Part shown: positions 7,549 to 14,734 of the stretch, piece by piece
How positions within the stretch are numbered: the first letter of the stretch is position 1
How the letters are laid out: each line of letters begins with the position of its first letter
Assembly: GCA_035550075.1 (NCBI GenBank)
Contig: DASZQG010000214.1
Location: 1 to 25,943, forward strand
Length of the DNA: 25,943 bases
Source of the DNA: AWTP1-13 sp035550075
GTDB lineage: Bacteria > Pseudomonadota > Alphaproteobacteria > Rhizobiales > Hyphomicrobiaceae
Direction: 5' to 3'
Made by a program: the position numbers and the translations under genes
Notes under the pieces: model-generated
Databases searched by the model: none
The model's input: only the letters and a program-made list of their open reading frames with translations
What the model was told of the DNA's origin: nothing

Positions 7549-9072
7549 TCACCTCTTTTCGCCACCAAGCGGCCAGGGGTTGTCCTTGAGCCACGGCTCG
7601 CGACGCGCCTCGCCCTGGTAGGTCTTCACCACATCGCCGACCGCCACGATCTCTTCCGCGTGGCCGCCAGTGGCGAGATAGACCTCGCGCGGCAGTGTGA
7701 ACTCGATGGGCGCGACGATGGCCGGCGTCGGCACATAGCCGAACGCATTCTTCGGCAGACGCGTCACATCCACCATCACCGTAATTCCCCCGCCCGGCCA
7801 TAGGTAGACCGGCGCGCCGCCCATCGTGACGGTGGTTTGCCCTGCCTGCACCGAACGAGTCAGCAGCACCGGGTTCTCGGTCACGCCCGCACGCAGCGAG
7901 CCGCCGGCGCCCGCCATGAACATCACGGTGCACAGGGACGGCTCGCAGTTCTCGCCAATGCGGTCGACCACCGCGCGCACGGCCGCTGGCATCTCGGCGG
8001 CAACGGGCTTCAGATTTTCATCCAGCACGCAAAACAGCGCATCCTCCCCGGTGGTCGAGGTGAACAGCAGCCGCAGGCCCGGCCACGCCAGCTTCGGATC
8101 GATCTTCTGCACCAGCGCCAATGGATCGGTGATGTCGGTGCCGCCCCAGCCCATGCCCGGATTGGCCACCTGGAAATAGCGGCCCGGCGTCGATTTGCGC
8201 CCGCGCACGCGAATGCCAGCCGGCGGCATGTCGAGGCAGCGGCCCGCCTGGTGTTCGGTCAGCACGCCAGTGATGTGGTCGTCCACCACGATCACCTCAT
8301 CCACATGGCCCTGCCACTGTTGGGCGAAGATGCCGACGGTGGCCGAGCCGCAGCCCACGCGCATGCGTTCCTCGGGATGGCCATCGACCAATGGCGCCTT
8401 GCCGGCCTGCACCACCACCGCGTGCCCGCCATCGATTGTGAGCTCCACCGGCTCGCCGCCGCACAGCTTCAACAGGGTCTCGCAGGTGACATTGCCCTCC
8501 TTCTTGCTGCCGCCGGTGAGGTGCCGCACGCCGCCCAGCGACAGCATCTGCGAGCCGTATTCCGCCGTCGTCACGTGGCCCACCGGCTCGCCGGCGCAGC
8601 GCACGGCGGCCTGCTCGGGGCCAAGGTGGCGGTCGGTGTCGATCTTCACCTTGACGCCGCAGTAGCTGAAAATGCCCTCGGTCACCACCGTGACCGTATC
8701 CACGCCCGCGTGCTGGCTGGACACGATGAATGGCGCCGGCTTGTAGTCAGGGTAGGTGGTCCCCGCGCCGATGCCCGTGACGAACGTACGCTCCGGCGCC
8801 AGCAGCCGACCATTCCAGTCCTCGGCGCCCTCGGCGAATGGCACCAGCGGCGTGCCGTGCTCGGCGGCCTTTTCCATGAACACCACGGGGTCGGTGCGCA
8901 CGAGCTGGCCATCGACGTTGGCGTAGCGGTCGCAGGCGCCGGCGCGGCCCGGCCGAATGCGGCAGAGCACCGGGCACGCGTCGCAGCGCACGATGCCCTC
9001 GGCGCCTTCCGGAGCGCCGAACTTGCGTGAGCGCCGGGCGCGGGCCTGCTCGAAGCTCTGATCGTCGGCCAT
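7549..9072 (-). CDS. hnr: 6-hydroxynicotinate reductase-like iron-sulfur protein
   Basis: This protein of 507 aa resembles the 6-hydroxynicotinate reductase (Hnr) family. In Eubacterium barkeri, Hnr is an iron-sulfur flavoprotein that uses reduced ferredoxin to turn 6-hydroxynicotinate into 1,4,5,6-tetrahydro-6-oxonicotinate. An N-terminal cluster, CDACPVLC followed by C47 (C30, C33, C37, C47), looks like an iron-sulfur ligand set. Many further cysteines follow, for example FSYCGVK, VRCAGE, RVGCGSATVG and ENCEPSLC. There is no signal peptide, so it is cytoplasmic. The ATG start lies 12 nt after the hydroxylase stop. The name rests on recalled family similarity and on the neighbouring molybdenum hydroxylase. 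Another heteroaromatic substrate is possible, since the later ring-opening genes are absent here. Confidence 0.72.
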   Translation of the reverse strand: MADDQSFEQARARRSRKFGAPEGAEGIVRCDACPVLCRIRPGRAGACDRYANVDGQLVRTDPVVFMEKAAEHGTPLVPFAEGAEDWNGRLLAPERTFVTGIGAGTTYPDYKPAPFIVSSQHAGVDTVTVVTEGIFSYCGVKVKIDTDRHLGPEQAAVRCAGEPVGHVTTAEYGSQMLSLGGVRHLTGGSKKEGNVTCETLLKLCGGEPVELTIDGGHAVVVQAGKAPLVDGHPEERMRVGCGSATVGIFAQQWQGHVDEVIVVDDHITGVLTEHQAGRCLDMPPAGIRVRGRKSTPGRYFQVANPGMGWGGTDITDPLALVQKIDPKLAWPGLRLLFTSTTGEDALFCVLDENLKPVAAEMPAAVRAVVDRIGENCEPSLCTVMFMAGAGGSLRAGVTENPVLLTRSVQAGQTTVTMGGAPVYLWPGGGITVMVDVTRLPKNAFGYVPTPAIVAPIEFTLPREVYLATGGHAEEIVAVGDVVKTYQGEARREPWLKDNPWPLGGEKR

Positions 9073-9084
9073 GGCCTGTACCCG

Positions 9085-11859
9085 CTAGAACGCGATTGCC
9101 TTGCCCGCGGCCTTCAGCGCCGCGTGCACGCGGTGCGGCAGCGCGGGCACCTTGCGCAGCGTCACGCCCGTGGCGTGGCGGATTGCGCCCAGGATGGCCG
9201 GTGCGGTGGGGATCAGCGCCGGCTCGCCGATGCCCTTGGCGCCGTAAGGCCCCAGCGGCTCGCGGTCCTCCACGAGGATGATGTCGATCTCGGGCATGTC
9301 GCCGAAGGTGGGGATCAGGTAGTCGTGCAGGTTTTCGGTGCGTGCGGGGATGAACTCCTCCATCAGCGCGAGGCCCAGGCCCTGAGCGATGCCGCCGTGG
9401 ATCTGGCCCTCGACCAGCGTGGGGTTGATGGCGCGTCCCACGTCATGGGCGGCCACGATGCGGTGCACTTTCACCGTGCCGAGGCCGAGATCGACGTCCA
9501 GCATGGCGACCTGCGCCGCGAAACCGTAGGTGGCATAGGGAACACCCTGCCCCTTCTCGTCCAGCGGCTTCGTAGGCGGATCGAACGTGCCGAACCCCTC
9601 CAGCACCACGCCGTTGCTTGATGCCCCCAGCGTGGCGAGGTCGAGCCGGGTTTGGCGTTCTCCGTCGCGGACGATCACGGCTGCGCCGTCGAGCGCCAGT
9701 TGCGCGTGCGGTCCGGCGTTGGTCAGCCTCAGGATCTTTCCCCGCAGGTCGAGCCCTGCCAGCTCCGCCGCCTTGCCCGAGACGAACGTCTGCCGCGAGG
9801 CGGACGTCTTGCCCGCATCCCGCGTCAGGTCGGTATCGCCCACCACCAGCTCGAACCGTTCGACCGGCAGGCCGAGCGCCTCGGCTGCGATCTGGGTCAG
9901 CACGGTGGTCGAGCCCTGGCCGATATCCACGGCGCCGTTCCAGAACGTGAGCGTGCCTTCGCGCGTCAGCGTGAGCCGCATCGAGGAGGGATTCGACAGC
10001 GAGGTGTTGCCGATCCCGTACCACATGCATCCGATGCCCACCCCACGTCTCGCCGTGCGAGCCGCTGCGTTGAATCTCGCGGCGTCGGCCAGCAGGTCGG
10101 CCCAGGGGTGGCGCAGGGCGTCCAGGCAGGCCGCGAGCCCGGCGCTCGCGTTCAGCACCTGGCCGGTGGGCGTCGCGTCACCGGCCCGCAGCGCGTTGAT
10201 GTGGCGAAACTCCAGCCGGTCGATGCCGGTGGCGGCCGCCAGATCGTCCATCAGCGTCTCGTGCGCGATGGCCGCCTGCGGCACCCCAAAGCCGCGGAAG
10301 GCGCCCGCCGGCGTGTCGTTCGTGTAGATCGCGCGCGTCCGGTTGCGCACGTTTGGCGCGCGGTACGGCCCCGATGCATGCACCGGCACCCGCCCTGCCA
10401 CCGTCGGACCCCACGAGGCATAGGCGCCGGTGTTGAAGTCGCCGTCCATCTCGTAGCTGACCAGCCGCCCGCGCTCGTCGCAGCTTGCGCGCGCGGTGAT
10501 GGCCGCCGGATGCCGCTTGGTGCTGGAGGCCATCGACTCGATGCGTTCGTAGACGCACCGCACCGGCCGCTTGAGATGCCACGCCGCGACCGACAGCATC
10601 GGCTGCAGGGAGACGTCGAGCTTGCCGCCGAATCCTCCGCCACAGGCCGAGGGAATGATCCGCACGCCCTGCGCCGGCAGGCCCAGCACGCGCGCGACCT
10701 CGTCGCGATCCATCATCGGCGCTTGCGTGCAGGCGAACACCTCCATGCGATCGCCGACGCGGCGCGCGTGGCCCGCTTCCGGCTCGATGTAGGCGTGCTC
10801 GACGAACGAGGTCTCGAACCGCCCTTCCGCAACATGCGCGGCACGCCCGCGCGCGCCATCGGGATCGCCGCATTCCAGGTTGCCGCGCGTGAGCACGTTG
10901 TCAGGCGTGCCTGCGTGCAGGGCCGGTGCACCGTGTGCCAGCGCCGCGGCGACGCCGAGCGGTTCCAGCGGCTGCCAGTCGATCGGCAATTGGCCTATGT
11001 CCACCGTGTCGATCGCCTCGCGCGTGCCAACCAGCGCCAGCACCGCCTCGCCGCGGTAGCGAACGTAGCCTTCCGCGAAGACCGGCTGATCCTTGAGGTG
11101 GGGGTAAATGCCGAAGGAGTTGTCGCCGGGCACGTCTTTGGCGGTGAAAATCCGCGCGATCCCCGGGTTTTTCTTCATGAAACCGGAGACATCGCCGATC
11201 GTGAACTTCGCGTGCGCGTGGGGAGAGCGCACCGCGCGCAGCCACAGCGCGTCGGCAGGCGCCTGGTCATCGCCGTAGGTCGCCTCACCGGTCATCTTCG
11301 CCGCGCCATCGATGCGCCTGACGCGTGCGCCGACCGGCGCTGCATACGAATTTTCTCCATTCCGCCGATCGAAGGCCAATGTGCCGGCAGCTTCGATCAC
11401 CGCTTCGACGATCTTGAGGTAGCCCGTGCAGCGGCACAGTACGCCGCCCAGCGCGTCCATCACGGCTTGCCGCGACGGACGGGCGTCGCGGCTCAGCAGG
11501 TCGGCGGCGGCCATCAGCATGCCAGGCGTGCAGATGCCGCACTGTGCCGCGTCATGGGCATGAAAGGCGTCTTGCAGCGCCCGCCCGAGGCGCATCTGCG
11601 CAAGCCCCTCCACGGTGATCACTGATCTTCCCGACGCCTGCCGCGCGGCCACCATGCATGCGCAAACCTGTGCCCCGTCGAGCAGGACGGTGCAGGCGCC
11701 GCAGTCGCCCGCGTTGCAGCCGACCTTGGTGCCGGTCAAGTGGAGGTCCCGTCGCAAGACGTCCGACAGGCGCGCGTCGGGATCGGCGAGAACGCTTTGC
11801 GCGGCGCCGTTCACCGTCAGATCGAGAGCCTGGCCGGACGGGGAGAAGCGCTCGTTCAT
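9085..11859 (-). CDS. Molybdenum hydroxylase: fused [2Fe-2S] and molybdopterin subunits (xanthine dehydrogenase family)
   Basis: This is a fusion of 924 aa that would hydroxylate an N-heterocycle or aldehyde with water as oxygen source. Residues ~10-85 are a plant-type ferredoxin domain with C48, C53, C56 and C68. Residues ~90-150 are the second [2Fe-2S] domain with CGIC (107, 110) and CRC (142, 144). The rest is the molybdopterin-binding large subunit, with RIDGAAKMTGEATYGDD, GGGFGGK, GAFRGFGVPQA, DAGKTSASRQTF and the catalytic glutamate in GAKGIGEPAL. ATG 11859 is chosen because it overlaps the FAD-subunit stop (ATGA). The small and large chains are usually separate. The neighbouring Hnr homologue suggests nicotinate as substrate, but sequence alone cannot prove it. 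Confidence 0.9.
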   Translation of the reverse strand: MNERFSPSGQALDLTVNGAAQSVLADPDARLSDVLRRDLHLTGTKVGCNAGDCGACTVLLDGAQVCACMVAARQASGRSVITVEGLAQMRLGRALQDAFHAHDAAQCGICTPGMLMAAADLLSRDARPSRQAVMDALGGVLCRCTGYLKIVEAVIEAAGTLAFDRRNGENSYAAPVGARVRRIDGAAKMTGEATYGDDQAPADALWLRAVRSPHAHAKFTIGDVSGFMKKNPGIARIFTAKDVPGDNSFGIYPHLKDQPVFAEGYVRYRGEAVLALVGTREAIDTVDIGQLPIDWQPLEPLGVAAALAHGAPALHAGTPDNVLTRGNLECGDPDGARGRAAHVAEGRFETSFVEHAYIEPEAGHARRVGDRMEVFACTQAPMMDRDEVARVLGLPAQGVRIIPSACGGGFGGKLDVSLQPMLSVAAWHLKRPVRCVYERIESMASSTKRHPAAITARASCDERGRLVSYEMDGDFNTGAYASWGPTVAGRVPVHASGPYRAPNVRNRTRAIYTNDTPAGAFRGFGVPQAAIAHETLMDDLAAATGIDRLEFRHINALRAGDATPTGQVLNASAGLAACLDALRHPWADLLADAARFNAAARTARRGVGIGCMWYGIGNTSLSNPSSMRLTLTREGTLTFWNGAVDIGQGSTTVLTQIAAEALGLPVERFELVVGDTDLTRDAGKTSASRQTFVSGKAAELAGLDLRGKILRLTNAGPHAQLALDGAAVIVRDGERQTRLDLATLGASSNGVVLEGFGTFDPPTKPLDEKGQGVPYATYGFAAQVAMLDVDLGLGTVKVHRIVAAHDVGRAINPTLVEGQIHGGIAQGLGLALMEEFIPARTENLHDYLIPTFGDMPEIDIILVEDREPLGPYGAKGIGEPALIPTAPAILGAIRHATGVTLRKVPALPHRVHAALKAAGKAIAF

Positions 11860-12761
11860 GCCGCTGCTCCGAGAGGCGCTGCCAGGCATTCGGCCAGGGC
11901 GCGCCGCACCAGCACAAGGGCGGCGTCGCGGCGATACTGCGCGCTGCCGCGGACGTCGTCGATCGGTGACAGGCCGGCAAGATGCGCCGGCGTTACGAGG
12001 CGCGCGGCGATGTCAGGGCTTGCGCGCTGGCCGGCGAGCGCCTTTTCCAGAGCGGCAAGCCGCTGCGGCACGGCCGAGCAGGCGCCGACGGCGATAGCAG
12101 CGCGAGCGATCACGCCGTCCAGCCCTGGTTCAATCAGCGCTGCCACCGAGGCGATGGAGATCACCAGATATGTGCGCGCACCAAGCTTAAGGAAGGTGCC
12201 GCGCGCGCTGGCCGCGGGACGGGGTATCACGACCGCCACAACCAGCTCGTCCGGCGACTGGGCTGTCTTCCGGTTGCCGGTGACAAACTGCGACAGCGGC
12301 ACGCGTCGCGCGCCCCGCACGCTCGCCAGATGCACCTCGGCATCGAGCGTCAACAGCGGCGGTACGCCGTCGGCCGCAGGAGAGGCGTTGCAAATGTTGC
12401 CGGCGATGGTCCCGCGGTTTTGCACCTGCACACCACCAACCTCGCGCGCGGCGCGTTTCAACCCGTCGAACGCCGGGGGCAGGTCCGCGGCGCAGATCTC
12501 GCTCCAGGTCGCAAGCGCGCCGAACGCCACCGCACCGTTCTCGATGCGGATGCCGCGCAGCTCTTCGATACCGGAAATGTCGAGCACGTTGCGCGGGGCC
12601 GGGCGCAGCCAGGCGGTGCTGGCCGTTCGTGCGGGGTAGAAATCCGTGCCGCCTGCCAGGACGGCGAGCCGGTCGACAGGTGCGGGCCCGGTCGTCAGGG
12701 CAGGGTCGGCGAGGGCCGCCAAGGCATCGCGAAGCGTATCGGGCCTCAGGTAGACAGCCAT
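11856..12761 (-). CDS. FAD-binding subunit of the molybdenum hydroxylase
   Basis: This is the medium (FAD) subunit, 301 aa, which carries electrons from the iron-sulfur clusters to the final acceptor, probably NAD(P)+ or a ferredoxin. FAD motifs are VLAGGTDFYP near the N-terminus and RGTIAGNICNASPAAD at about residue 105-125, followed by the CO-dehydrogenase-flavoprotein-type C-terminal domain. ATG 12761 (MAVYLRPDTL) matches the usual start of the family; the frame runs further upstream, but that would cross the operator. No ribosome-binding site is visible. The stop overlaps the ATG of the fused hydroxylase by 4 bp. It is the first gene of the proposed MarR-controlled operon. Confidence 0.9.
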   Translation of the reverse strand: MAVYLRPDTLRDALAALADPALTTGPAPVDRLAVLAGGTDFYPARTASTAWLRPAPRNVLDISGIEELRGIRIENGAVAFGALATWSEICAADLPPAFDGLKRAAREVGGVQVQNRGTIAGNICNASPAADGVPPLLTLDAEVHLASVRGARRVPLSQFVTGNRKTAQSPDELVVAVVIPRPAASARGTFLKLGARTYLVISIASVAALIEPGLDGVIARAAIAVGACSAVPQRLAALEKALAGQRASPDIAARLVTPAHLAGLSPIDDVRGSAQYRRDAALVLVRRALAECLAAPLGAAA

Positions 12762-12764
12762 CGC

Positions 12765-12790
12765 GCGATCATTTCTACACAAATGATCGC
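12765..12790. promoter_or_regulatory. 26-bp palindromic operator candidate, probable MarR site
   Basis: A perfect 10-bp inverted repeat, GCGATCATTT (12765-12774) and AAATGATCGC (12781-12790), has a 6-bp spacer. It ends 3 bp before the ATG of the FAD-subunit gene and lies between that gene and a marR gene in the same direction. It covers the predicted transcript start, as expected of a repressor site. There is no T-run on the minus strand, so it is unlikely to be a terminator for marR. Confidence 0.6.
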
Positions 12791-12792
12791 CA

Positions 12793-12821
12793 ATGCTAGT
12801 CCGGTTTGCCGCGGGGAGCAA
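12793..12821 (-). promoter_or_regulatory. Promoter candidate of the hydroxylase operon
   Basis: On the minus strand, TTGCTC (12821-12816) and TAGCAT (12798-12793) are separated by 17 bp and match the sigma-70 consensus at 3 of 6 and 4 of 6 positions. The predicted start, near 12786, falls inside the palindrome at 12765-12790, leaving a leader of about 25 nt. The boxes are weak singly, but the spacing and position are right. Confidence 0.4.
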
Positions 12822-12890
12822 GGAAGGGCCGGAGGGATACGGCCCCTCAAGCGATACCCAAAGTGCAGTCGAATCCGGCCGCGGGCCGCA

Positions 12891-13394
12891 TCAGCAGAGG
12901 CGGCGCAGAAGTGCCAGCAAATTGGCGGCCTCGGCGGAGTTCAGCGGTGTCAGGGTCACTTTCGTCGCCTGCTCTGCCTTGGCGAGAAGGTTGGGGATCA
13001 TCCCGCGCCCGGCGACCGTCAGAGAGACGCTGATGCGGCGCTGGTCGCCGGGATCGGGACGGCGCTCGACCAGCCCGCGCCGCTCGAGCCGCGCAACCAC
13101 GCCCTTGATGGTCGCGGGATCCATGGCCGTCAGCCGCCCCAGTTCGTTCTGCGACAGCGGTCCGTCCTCGTAGAGGCGGAAGAGGGCGGCGAACTGGGTC
13201 GGGGTTAGCCCGGTCTCGCTGAAGATGCTCAGAAAAATCGAGACGTGCCTCTGGTGGGCCCGCCGCAGCAGATGGCCGATCTGGTTTTCGAGCCGATAGC
13301 CGCGCCCGCTCGCTTCGCTCGCCAATTGGCGTGCACGGGCCGGCCTGCCGCGCGGCGTCGCGGCGATCTGTGGTTTGCGCCTGCTGTCGGGCAT
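12891..13394 (-). CDS. MarR-family transcriptional regulator
   Basis: This is a winged-helix regulator of 167 aa starting at ATG 13394 (MPDSRRKPQI), the normal MarR length. The recognition region is LSQNELGRLTAMDPATIKGVVARLERRGLV, followed by the wing ERRPDPGDQRRISVSLT; the C-terminal helix would dimerise. The N-terminal ~45 residues are basic. The frame stays open for 78 more codons upstream, but those residues look like non-coding sequence and would leave little spacer before the divergent DUF992 gene. The gene lies 129 bp upstream of the hydroxylase operon on the same strand, with a palindrome between them. MarR proteins usually repress and are released by a small aromatic ligand; in Pseudomonas the MarR protein NicR controls nicotinate catabolism. 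The ligand here is unknown. Confidence 0.9.
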   Translation of the reverse strand: MPDSRRKPQIAATPRGRPARARQLASEASGRGYRLENQIGHLLRRAHQRHVSIFLSIFSETGLTPTQFAALFRLYEDGPLSQNELGRLTAMDPATIKGVVARLERRGLVERRPDPGDQRRISVSLTVAGRGMIPNLLAKAEQATKVTLTPLNSAEAANLLALLRRLC

Positions 13395-13510
13395 GTCGGC
13401 TATTCCCTGAGCCGGTTGGGCGGGCCACCCGGTCCGGCCATTGTCCCCGTGGGTGTGCTTCACGCAAATCTCAATCGTGAACGAGGTTATCTCGGTTCGT
13501 TCCCATTGCA

Positions 13511-14080
13511 ATGCACGGGTTCCGGTCCAACATGTGGGCCATGGCGCCCTGGCGATATCTTCCTCTTCGTGGACCGCGCGTGACAGCCGTACTTGCGGCC
13601 GCTCTTTTGCTGGGCGGAGGTTCCGCACCCGCGGGTGCGGAGAGCGCGCGGGGCGAGATCGGCGTCCTGACCTGCAGCGTGGTCGATCTTGGAGACGCGC
13701 CGCCGCAGTCCCAAAACAGCGCCAGCGCCGATGCGGACACCGGCATGCGCGACCTGCAATGTGCGTTCCAGCCGGCGCTGAATGGCCCCCGCGAGACGTA
13801 CGTGGGGACGTTCCAGAGTGTCGGGGACCAGCAGCAGCCGACCCTCATGTGGGCGGTTGTCGGTCCGCTGGCGACGCCCTACACGCCGGGATTGCTGGAG
13901 CAGACCTATACTGCTGATGCTACCGCGGCGCCGAACAAGCCTGCGCCCCTGCTCGGACAGAACAACGGCGCGCTTGCTCTGCGCTCCATGACCGAAACCA
14001 GCCTGGCCGCGAGCAAGGCAGCGCCTCCGACCTCGATGATCGTTATTGTCACGCTGAAGCTGAAATCCAGCGGGGCCTGA
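13511..14080 (+). CDS. Exported DUF992 family protein
   Basis: This is a small protein with a signal peptide, 189 aa from ATG 13511; the family's function is unknown. The hydrophobic run VTAVLAAALLLGGG is followed by a probable signal peptidase I site at AGA/ES. The mature part begins with the DUF992 pattern GEIGVLTCSV, has a second cysteine in LQCAF (likely a disulfide in the periplasm), and continues with YVGTFQSVG, MWAVVGP, NNGALALRSM and a hydrophobic final strand. ATGs at 13532 and 13541 would give a more ordinary signal peptide; none of the three has a clear ribosome-binding site. DUF992 proteins are mostly known from Hyphomicrobiales. It faces the lipoprotein gene tail to tail, 13 bp apart. 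Confidence 0.8.
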   Translation: MHGFRSNMWAMAPWRYLPLRGPRVTAVLAAALLLGGGSAPAGAESARGEIGVLTCSVVDLGDAPPQSQNSASADADTGMRDLQCAFQPALNGPRETYVGTFQSVGDQQQPTLMWAVVGPLATPYTPGLLEQTYTADATAAPNKPAPLLGQNNGALALRSMTETSLAASKAAPPTSMIVIVTLKLKSSGA

Positions 14081-14093
14081 GCCTGCGGCGCCG

Positions 14094-14492
14094 TTACTGC
14101 TTCGCCTCCGGCGCATGGCAATACCCCGCCACGATTGCCCCGTCAGATCTGACGTGCGGCTCACGCCAAGCGCAGTTCGAGTGCGCCTTGCACGCGTTTT
14201 GATCGTGTGCTCCGCAGGGTCCCTTCGGCGTGGCTTTGACGAGAATGACCTTCCTCGAAGCCTTCTTTTCCGTCTTCGGCGCGGCCGCATTCTTCACCGC
14301 CGGCTTGGGATGCGACGGAGCGGCTTGCGGCTTTGGTGGGGGAATGGCGGCCGTGGTTTGCGGCGCCGGTTCCGGCGGCGTCTGCGCCGCGCTGCCGAAG
14401 ATCGGGAAACCGAGCAGCGGCTGCGGCGAGGGCGTCTGGGCGCACGCGGTCAGTACGGACGCCAGCGCACCCAGAGCCAACAACAGACGCAT
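14094..14492 (-). CDS. Small lipoprotein with a Pro/Ala/Lys linker and a Cys-rich C-terminus
   Basis: I do not recognise this 132-aa protein. It starts at ATG 14492 (MRLLLALGALASVLTAC) with a lipobox LTAC, so it should be lipidated on C17 and anchored in a membrane facing the periplasm. A low-complexity linker rich in Pro, Ala and Lys covers residues ~25-80. The C-terminal ~45 residues carry four cysteines (GPCGAHDQ, NACKAHSNCAW, GYCHA), suggesting two disulfides in a small folded domain. The frame could start at 14534, but the signal sequence favours 14492. Base use resembles the neighbours. Confidence 0.75.
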   Translation of the reverse strand: MRLLLALGALASVLTACAQTPSPQPLLGFPIFGSAAQTPPEPAPQTTAAIPPPKPQAAPSHPKPAVKNAAAPKTEKKASRKVILVKATPKGPCGAHDQNACKAHSNCAWREPHVRSDGAIVAGYCHAPEAKQ

Positions 14493-14704
14493 ATCCGTTA
14501 CCCGTCCGGAGTGAGCCCGGAACACGCACGCCAAGTCCGGATCGGATCAACAACCCTGGCGGCCGCGTATGCCGGCACTCATGCAATCGGCAACTCAACC
14601 CCCGCAGCAATACTCGGTCTTGCCGGCCGATGTAATGGCCAAATCGTGATAACAATAAGCCACCCGGCCGCATCTCTCGGATAGCAGATGATTATGGCTT
14701 TCAA

Positions 14705-14724
14705 CGGGACGCGCTAAAGTCCCG
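14705..14724 (-). terminator. Weak hairpin downstream of the DUF1445 gene
   Basis: CGGGAC (14705-14710) and GTCCCG (14719-14724) can form a 6-bp stem with an 8-nt loop, 10 bp after the stop of the DUF1445 gene. There is no T-run, so this is only a possible terminator. The rest of 14493-14734 shows no gene or clear repeat. Confidence 0.25.
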
Positions 14725-14734
14725 CGGGAAACGG

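Noticed and set aside
7837..9030. A 397-codon open frame on the plus strand inside the Hnr-like gene
   Set aside because: It is a His/Ala/Arg-rich shadow of the minus-strand gene, with no domain and no ribosome-binding site.
9652..11625. A 657-codon open frame on the plus strand inside the hydroxylase gene
   Set aside because: It is antisense to a gene with clear domains and has the composition of a high-GC shadow frame, with no recognisable domain.
12765..12790. The palindrome as a terminator for marR
   Set aside because: There is no T-run on the minus strand, and its position over the predicted transcript start fits an operator better.
13504..13513. CATTGCAATG, a perfect 10-bp palindrome at the start of the DUF992 gene
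   Set aside because: It is too short, and single here, to support a regulatory call.
13395..13628. A 78-residue N-terminal extension of the MarR regulator
   Set aside because: The residues do not resemble protein sequence of the family, and ATG 13394 gives the normal MarR length.
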